Of a stretch of DNA of 64,000 nt, positions 57,865-64,000 are shown in pieces; within the stretch, counting starts at the first letter, position 1; each line of letters begins with the position of its first letter. Made by a program: the position numbers and the translations under genes. The DNA comes from Sorghum bicolor (Eukaryota; Streptophyta; Magnoliopsida; Poales; Poaceae), in contig NC_012870.2 of the NCBI RefSeq assembly GCF_000003195.3, positions 25,164,501 to 25,228,500 on the forward strand. The letters run 5' to 3'. A model generated the notes under the pieces. It ran no database searches. It was not told the origin of the DNA and saw only the letters and a list, made by a program, of their open reading frames with translations.

Positions 57865-58569
57865 ATGGCTACAACCAAGTTGGCAGCTCTTTGCTTCATT
57901 GTCCTCCTTGGCATTGGAGTGGCAAATGCTGCAAGGGTAGCAAGATATGTTAGTGCCGGGGGTGGTGGTGGTGGTGGAGGGGGAGGTGGCGGTGGTGGGC
58001 AAGACGGTGGGTCAGGATATGGTTCTGGTTCTGGTTCTGGATACGGTGAAGCTGGTGGGTCTGGGTCTAATGGCGGGGCATATGCTCAGGGAGGCGGTCA
58101 AGGTGGAGGTGGCGGTGGAGGACAATATGGGGGTTCTGGATCTGGTTATGGTTCGGGTTCTGGATACGGTCAAGCCGGTGGGTATGGGTCCAATGGTGGG
58201 GCATATGCTCAGGGAGGCGGCCAGGGTGGAGGTGGCGGAGGAGGACAATATGGAGGGTCTGGGTCTGGTTCCGGCTCAGGTTCTGGGTATGGTCAGGCTA
58301 GTAGGAATGGTCCTTATGGAGGAGGCTATGCTCAGGGAGGTGGTCAGGGTGGAGGTGGCGGTGGCGGACAAAATGGTGGGTCTGGACAAGGTTCTGGCTC
58401 TGGCTCTGGATATGGTCAAGCTGGCGGATATGGGCCTTATGATGGCGGATATGTTCAGGCAGGTGGCCAAGGTGGTGGTGGTGGAGGCGGCCAAAGTGGT
58501 CAAAATGGTAGTGGATATGGAAGTGGCTCAGGGAGTGGCTCTGGAAGTGCTGGCAGTGGTAATCCATAG
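57865..58569 (+). CDS. Secreted glycine-rich protein, GRP2 (234 aa)
   Basis: Tandem paralogue of GRP1. I chose the ATG at 57865 because it begins the same signal peptide (MATTKLAALCFIVLLGIGVANA); the upstream in-frame ATG at 57805 lies just after the TATA box and is not conserved in GRP1. The mature protein has the same Gly run and about 40-residue repeats (YAQGGGQGGGGGGGQYGG, SGSGYGSGSGYGQ). Differences include QASRNGPYGG where GRP1 has QASGYGPYGG, YDGGYVQAGG where GRP1 has YGGGYAQAGG, and a GSGNP rather than GSGYP end. The equal length of both genes despite their repeats suggests constraint or gene conversion. AATAAA is at 58636. Probable apoplastic or cell-wall structural protein. Confidence 0.93.
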   Translation: MATTKLAALCFIVLLGIGVANAARVARYVSAGGGGGGGGGGGGGGQDGGSGYGSGSGSGYGEAGGSGSNGGAYAQGGGQGGGGGGGQYGGSGSGYGSGSGYGQAGGYGSNGGAYAQGGGQGGGGGGGQYGGSGSGSGSGSGYGQASRNGPYGGGYAQGGGQGGGGGGGQNGGSGQGSGSGSGYGQAGGYGPYDGGYVQAGGQGGGGGGGQSGQNGSGYGSGSGSGSGSAGSGNP

Positions 58570-58635
58570 GCCTTCTATATGGATTTGGATATCTAATATA
58601 CACCTTTACTAATATTGAGTATTTCGGTAACGATG

Positions 58636-58641
58636 AATAAA
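58636..58641 (+). terminator. Poly(A) signal of GRP2
   Basis: AATAAA 67 bp after the stop, in the same context as in GRP1. Confidence 0.65.
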
Positions 58642-58960
58642 AGGGCTTTATGTGCCCTTGTATTAAAATTAGTCATGTTGCATACAAAATGTGCTACTAT
58701 CAATAATGCAAGTGTGCTTGGCTTTTTGTGTGTATCAAATGAATCTTACATTGAGTACATATGTTTGAGGGTGTTTCTAGTATGATGCATGATAAGCCTT
58801 TTATACGTGTAGTCACTATGTGCACAATATGGCGATATGGGTTAGATTATACAGGAAGGAAAAAAGTTATAGGCTGCCAGCAAATTTTCTTCATCCTTAA
58901 GGAAGAGGCTATGCTCGGGAAATGAGACTCAAGTCCCTATCATATTTCTTCTTCGACACA

Positions 58961-59861
58961 CGATATGGGAAAATATAATTAGGACTTGTATGAAATTTTT
59001 TCACTCCAAGTCTCTCCCATATACACATATACATTTACCCTGGTATAATAATACAATATGAGAATACCTTAATATAGCTCAATTGGTTTTCTGGTTCCTT
59101 GTTGTGGAGCCTACATACCAGAGTTAAAGTTCTCGATTTAACACGGGTACTCCTATTTTCCTCATAGGGGTCTCCTAATTTCCCTTGTAGCAGCGGTATG
59201 ACGTGAGTTCCTTTGAATTCACTGTATCTAGTTTTTTCCACACTCTTTTATACTTGTCTAAAAAGCATGATAAGGTGCAAAACACATCACACATATATAA
59301 ATTAGTGAAAGTGCACATGCGACACGCACGTGTCTATATTGTAATTTCTCATGTACTGTGCTGATGAAATTTCGGCACCAGCAGTGACACATTAACTAGG
59401 TAAAAAACCATCTTAACCATTTTGGACTTATTCCTTTATAAGGCATTTATCCTAGCATATCTCAACAATTAGCATATATATTATTGGACCATAGTGAAAT
59501 ACATAAGCAGTTGATTACGTATAGTAGATAGTCTCTGATGTACAATAATGGGACAATATTTTTCAAGCAAACTATACAAATCCATCACTATTTTAATAGG
59601 GCTCCACCGGTACTCAAGCAATCTCAAGTAGGTTTTCTATGCTGTGGTCTTTGTTTCAGATAACCGTTAATTTGTTTTTGTTGCTAAACAATGTTAAACA
59701 CTTCAGGTAGCCTAAACTGATGTAAACCATTGCCGTGACATGAGTTAAAAGCAGGTTTCAAATTATAATTCCTTAGTTTCAGCCATCTCCAGACAATGGT
59801 GAATCAACCATCAGAAATTAGGTAAAAGTGGCACACACCAAATACAATAGGAGTAGAAAAC

Positions 59862-59907
<46 letters not shown>

Positions 59908-60914
59908 TATTTTTTATATTCCCAGGAGTAGTTACTCCCTTCATAATATGCCACTCGATTCTATCCATATGAGCTAACCGGGTTTGTGCAGAGTAGGATC
60001 CGTTAAGTAACGTCTTGCATCGGATGTGCCTCCGTGGATAACTTTGTATATTCTAATATAAAATAAGTTATTTAATTATTTGGAGTATGTATACATACGT
60101 AGTATCATTTTCTATTTAATTATTTGGAAGTATATATACATATGTAATATCATTTGGGAGTATGTATATGTACGTAGTAAATTATTTAATTATTTCGAAG
60201 TATGTATACATATGCTGAAAATTGTTTAATTATTTAGGACAAACTTTGTTTAAAATAATGTAGAACAATGTATTGCCACTACTATAATCTAAAAACGTAT
60301 CCAGTGATACAACCATATTCAAGGGTCGGATATGATACTCTTCTTTCAAAAAGTATCTAAACATTCTCTTCTGTGACAAAGTATCTAATCATACACTTCT
60401 TTAGAAAAGTATCTAAACATAATCTTCTTAGAAACATATCCAAAAATACTGGAATCAACCAGATCTGCAATCTGGAATGTTAAGCCTCCTATTCAGATCT
60501 ACAATCTACAAGGATATTAAATTGAAATAAATAAATTAAACACAACAAGAAGGATTAGTAAATTTAGATGGAAACAAGCAACACGGTGCCTACAGATTGA
60601 CATCAAATTAAATGAGAAACACATGAATTGATGGATGGTACTGTAATCCAAATTCAGATTTTAGAGGAGGTATGCACTTATACCCTGTTCATTGTTGACT
60701 CAGCGTACGAGAACAGAGTTGTCGCTTGAGTTGGATAAGCCCGCCCGCCAGGCGGAGGCGGCACACACGGCCTAGAGCGATCCATTTGGCAGATACACGT
60801 GGGCCTGGCAGTGCCAACGTCACCGAGGCCACCGAGCGAGCTGGCCTGGCTGCACCGCCGTCGAGGGCCGTAGAGCACGCTGGAGGGGAAGAAGGTCCAC
60901 CGACGTGCTAGAAA
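58961..60914. other. Intergenic, AT-rich, no gene seen
   Basis: Beyond the duplication. It contains an AT microsatellite and imperfect repeats. Near 60060-60240 the phrase TTTAATTATTTGGAAGTATGTATACATA recurs about four times. Near 60345-60440, AAGTATCTAAACAT recurs about three times. A GC-rich patch at 60720-60910 has no recognisable domain. Confidence 0.5.
59867..59904. repeat. (AT)n microsatellite
   Basis: About 19 uninterrupted AT/TA dinucleotides. Confidence 0.97.
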
Positions 60915-62639
60915 TCAATATGGCAACGGGTACGTACCCGATGGGTACTGGCCACCCGCACCCGCACCCGCCAGGTTAAAATCTTACCCGCACCCGCACC
61001 CGTACCCGCCCTCGGGTAAGGAATTCATTCCATACCCACACCCGCGCGGGTATTTCTTACCCGACGGGTAACCGACACCCGAAAATAGACCCGAGATTAG
61101 CCTCCACAAGCACAGATATAACAACGTTTGATATATGGCATCATTGCAACAAGCCAACAGAAATTAATACAGAATATTAATCTAATAGCAATATATCCAG
61201 GTCGAGCAGCAAGGTAGTAGAAATTAATAGTAGCACTAGCCAATAACACACCATCCATCCAGGCTTCCAGCCTTCCCACATTCCAAGTTCAGCCATCCAG
61301 TTCCAACAGTTGCCAGACAAGACTAAAATATTACAAGTTCACATGGCTTCATCCACCATGAATTAAACAGACCACACAGGTTACAAGTTCAGAAATGCAA
61401 TTTAACATAAAGGCATCAAAGGAAGCATTCTTGCATCATGTCTTGTTCCCGTGACCAAAGGGGCGCCATGATGCCATTTCATGGCAACTTCATCTGTCCT
61501 CATATTGTAAGTTCCTAGGATAAATAAACAGGTCACAACTTAGCTATCCATTATCACATTCACAAAGAAGCTGAAAATGAACACATCTCAAGAGTGCCAA
61601 ATTACCTGAAGGCCTTCTTGTATGTCTTGAAGACATGACCAGAAGGTTGCTTGCTGCTTGTTTTTGTCATCAACTACAAAATAAAAGTGACAAAATGAGT
61701 TAGCTTGCATAAATATCAGTAATTATTTGCAGAAATTAACAGCAAGCTAATAGACATGGGAGCACTGTTACATATACCTTTATACTTGTTTCTCAGCCAG
61801 TCCTGGGAGCACATTAGGGCCTCTATCATCTTGGTAGTCAACCTGCTACGATGCTCACTTAAAACCCTACCTCCAGTGCTAAAAGCTGATTCTGAAGCTA
61901 GCTACAGTTGTAACAGGAATAGCAAATATGTCCCTTAAAATTTTCCTCAAAGTTGGGAACCGAGTTCCAGCCACCTTCCACCAATCTAAAACCTTAAAGT
62001 TCTTAGTTTGCATGTCCAATAACTCTTCATCCAAGTAGCGATCTAACTCAGTCCTAAATCCCATTGTCACTGGCCTTCTACTAGCAACACGAGCCATCAT
62101 GGAAGATAAGAAATCATCACTATGTCCTGCTGTACTTGCTGCAGGGACACTAGTTCCCACATCATCTTCCCCATGGTACTCAAGCATCAAATCAGCTAAC
62201 AAATTCTTCACCTCCAAAACCCTATCCTCTCACTCTCCACCAGTTGTACCAAGCAAATCCTCAAAACAAATCAGCAGTACTGTGGTTTTAAATCTAGGAT
62301 CAAGAATAGTTACAATGCCCATAAACCCTTGAATATCAGTCCAATACTTGTCAAATTTGGCTACCATATTGGCTGACATGGCTTCCACAAGCTAACCACT
62401 CCCTAATCTCCTTTCTAACCTCAGCAATTCTAGTGAAATATAAGTTAGCTGTCACATAATCTGTCCCAGAGAACATTGTAGTTATGTCATTGAACAACTT
62501 AAGCCTCCCTACAACATCCTCAGCAAAGTTCCACTCATCCTCAGATGGCAAGCAAGTGTACAGCCTATCTACATGACTTGCCCTAATGAAAGCAGACTTG
62601 TATGGTAAAGCATGACTAAGCATGTTGAAAGTTGAGTTC
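60915..62639 (-). mobile_element. hAT transposon remnant
   Basis: Left subterminal region (60925-61090) is dense in ACCCG/CGGGT repeats in both orientations, a hAT-type feature. It is followed by the 3' part of a hAT transposase on the minus strand. The remainder is cut off at 62639 by an LTR retrotransposon. The exact left terminus and TSD cannot be fixed because the other end is missing. Confidence 0.7.
61612..62639 (-). pseudogene. hAT transposase C-terminal half, broken
   Basis: The fragment covers the end of the catalytic region (SEDEWNFAEDVVGRLKLFNDIT, YFTRIAEVRKEI, 62640-62370) and the hAT dimerisation domain (LDRYLDEELLDM, LDWWKVAGTRFPTLRKI, RDIFAIPVTTVAS, about 62060-61900; then SAFSTGGRVLSEHRSRL in another frame). 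A likely final exon, LQDIQEGLQ, is at about 61612-61680. Breaks: a frameshift near 62385, a stop near 62229 and a frameshift near 61900. The N-terminal BED finger and first catalytic part are missing because of the retrotransposon at 62640. Confidence 0.85.
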
Positions 62640-63871
62640 TGTTGACGGTTCTTAAGTATCAATTTTAATTATCAAATAAACAAGGGAAATGACCAATATG
62701 CAACCAACACCAAGAATTAGGGTTTGATCTGATAGAATTCCACGAGTTTTGTTGTTTATCTATTTCTGTAGGGGGTTATCAGGAAATAAGGAAGAAAGGC
62801 CCACATGTCGGGATTACTTAGAGATATCAACGCACCGCACGATTTTCTACCATCTAGAAGACTCCAGAAGCCACGGGAAGAAAGCAGAGCCGAAAGGGGC
62901 CAGGCCCAGGGCGCCCGCCCTGGTGACCTGGGCGCCCGCCCCCTGTTGGATGCCAATCGGGACTCTCTTCTCACGGGATGTTCCACCGACCTATTGGATC
63001 AAGGAAAACATAGTACCACCTCGCCTACCGACCCAAAAACGCATAGAGGAGGAGGACTATATAAGGAGACCCCCCTGGCCCCTGGAGAAGACAAGAAATT
63101 ATCATAGAAATTGAGGGGCGCCCTCGAAGGAAAACCTCTTCTCTAATTAATATTTCTTTTTAGGCTTAGCAACCAATGTAAAGTAGAAATAGATCTTCTA
63201 GTTTCTACTAGATTGAGAGAGATAGAGTGGAGGTGTAGATTGGAGGAAGCCCGGCCTGTCGGTGTCTACTCCAAGCTTGTACCTGCGGGATCAAGTTCTC
63301 CTAACCTGAAGCTTGCTCCTAGGATTCTTCAGTATTTCGACTTCTAAATTCTAGTAAGTTCTTGTTTTATTGTTCTTCTGGTTTATGAGTTTACTTTAAT
63401 CTCTTCGCGTAGAGTTTAGAGTAATCATTGCTGGCGTAAACGTGGTGTTTAGGCTAGGGTACTCATAGATATTCCCTGACTAGCTGGACCGTGGTAGTAG
63501 TGAGGAACGTGACAATTCCAAGTTACCTTTACAGACCATATCTCGTTAGCAGGAAGGATAGGGTTTATAGGTGCAGGTTGAACATCCTTTGTGGTGTCTA
63601 GATTCCGTTAGCCTCCCCAATAGAACAGTAGATCATCCTTACCAAGGTTAGAAGGAGACTACGGTTGCAGTCTTCTTTATTTATCACTCACATCGAGAGA
63701 CATTCTTTGTTGCCTAAAGGGTTAGTAGTAATAGATCGGTTAGTCAGATGCACTCTTTCTCCTAGTGGTAAAAAAATAAATACGATACTCTGGATAACCT
63801 CCCGGGTGAAGTGCTCACCGATATCCGTGCGCTTGCGGATCAATTCCTTATTGCGTTCCCAAATATCAACA
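62640..63871 (+). repeat. LTR of a second Gypsy-type retrotransposon
   Basis: 1,232 bp, starting TGTTGACGG and ending ATATCAACA. TATA box CTATATAAGG is at 63057-63066, followed by a plausible leader. The primer-binding site after it confirms the 5' LTR of a plus-strand element. The preceding five bases are AGTTC (62635-62639), so a matching AGTTC is predicted after the far LTR, outside this window. Confidence 0.88.
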
Positions 63872-63879
63872 AGCATTTC

Positions 63880-63897
63880 TGGCGCCGTTGCCGGGGA
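63880..63897 (+). other. Primer-binding site (tRNA-Asp type)
   Basis: TGGCGCCGTTGCCGGGGA lies eight bases after the LTR. It matches the tRNA-Asp type common in plant Gypsy elements of the Athila/Tat group. The body of the element continues past 64000; no gag is visible yet. Confidence 0.85.
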
Positions 63898-64000
63898 GAA
63901 AGACGGTTGCTGAGATAACCTTGAGTCTTACTACTAGCTTGTATCTATACTTTTATCTTTTCTTATCTTTTATATTCTTTATTTATTTTCTTTATTCTTA

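Larger units (their letters stand above)
42276..58960 (+). repeat. Tandem segmental duplication, copy B (carries GRP2)
   Basis: Counterpart of 24818-37485. Its left block (42276-42417) resumes at 56331 after the CACTA derivative with its nested Gypsy. Without inserted elements it is about 2.8 kb. Similarity stops near 58960, where GRP1's flank (37485) diverges. Confidence 0.85.

Overview
The window looks like a repeat-rich stretch of a grass nuclear genome, most likely sorghum or a close Andropogoneae relative. The evidence is spliced plant genes, plant CACTA, hAT, Copia, Gypsy and L1-type elements, and abundant Tourist-like MITEs with GGCCTTGTTTAGTTC-type ends. The species call is inference. 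Only three host protein genes are convincing: a two-exon chlorophyllase on the minus strand (287-1497) and two tandemly duplicated, secreted glycine-rich protein (GRP) genes on the plus strand (36378-37082 and 57865-58569, 234 residues each). Nearly everything else is transposable elements, many with termini and target-site duplications (TSDs) readable to the base.

Layout. 1-160: end of a Tourist-like MITE. 287-1497: chlorophyllase. 2913-14485: an 11.6-kb CACTA transposon (TIR CACTAGTACACAGA, TSD ATT) with two decayed minus-strand genes: a TNPD-type transposase (9326-12846) and a Transposase_24/DUF8039/Ulp1-protease gene (3702-7469). Each has its own subterminal-repeat array and TATA box, so the element looks like a fusion of two modules. 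14750-15572: two hAT-type non-autonomous elements with 8-bp TSDs. 16676-22973: a decayed Copia retrotransposon on the minus strand (TSD ATTAA). About 24818-37485 and 42276-58960: two copies of one tandem duplication, each carrying a GRP gene.

The two duplicate copies were invaded independently. Copy A received a CACTA-like element with 147-bp tandem repeats, a 7.2-kb L1 LINE with an uninterrupted 1228-residue ORF2 and a 17-bp TSD (26689-33886), and a pile-up of hAT and MITE insertions (34103-35984). Copy B received a CACTA deletion derivative (42418-56330, TSD TAT), itself split by an 11.9-kb Tat-type Gypsy element (42730-54650, TSD GACGG) that carries a spliced antisense gene. Between the copies lies a CACTA remnant split by a 3.75-kb solo LTR (37867-41613, TSD AATAC). 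The right edge (60915-64000) is a hAT transposon remnant cut by the LTR of another Gypsy element that runs out of the window.

How the parts work together: chlorophyllase acts in chlorophyll turnover and the GRPs are probably cell-wall proteins; nothing indicates a shared pathway. The elements carry proteins for their own mobility, but nearly all coding regions are broken. I see no convincing new biological system. The most unusual items are the two-module CACTA, the antisense gene and tandem repeats of polypurine-like motifs in the Gypsy element, and the duplicated GRP block, where each copy serves as the empty-site control for the other.
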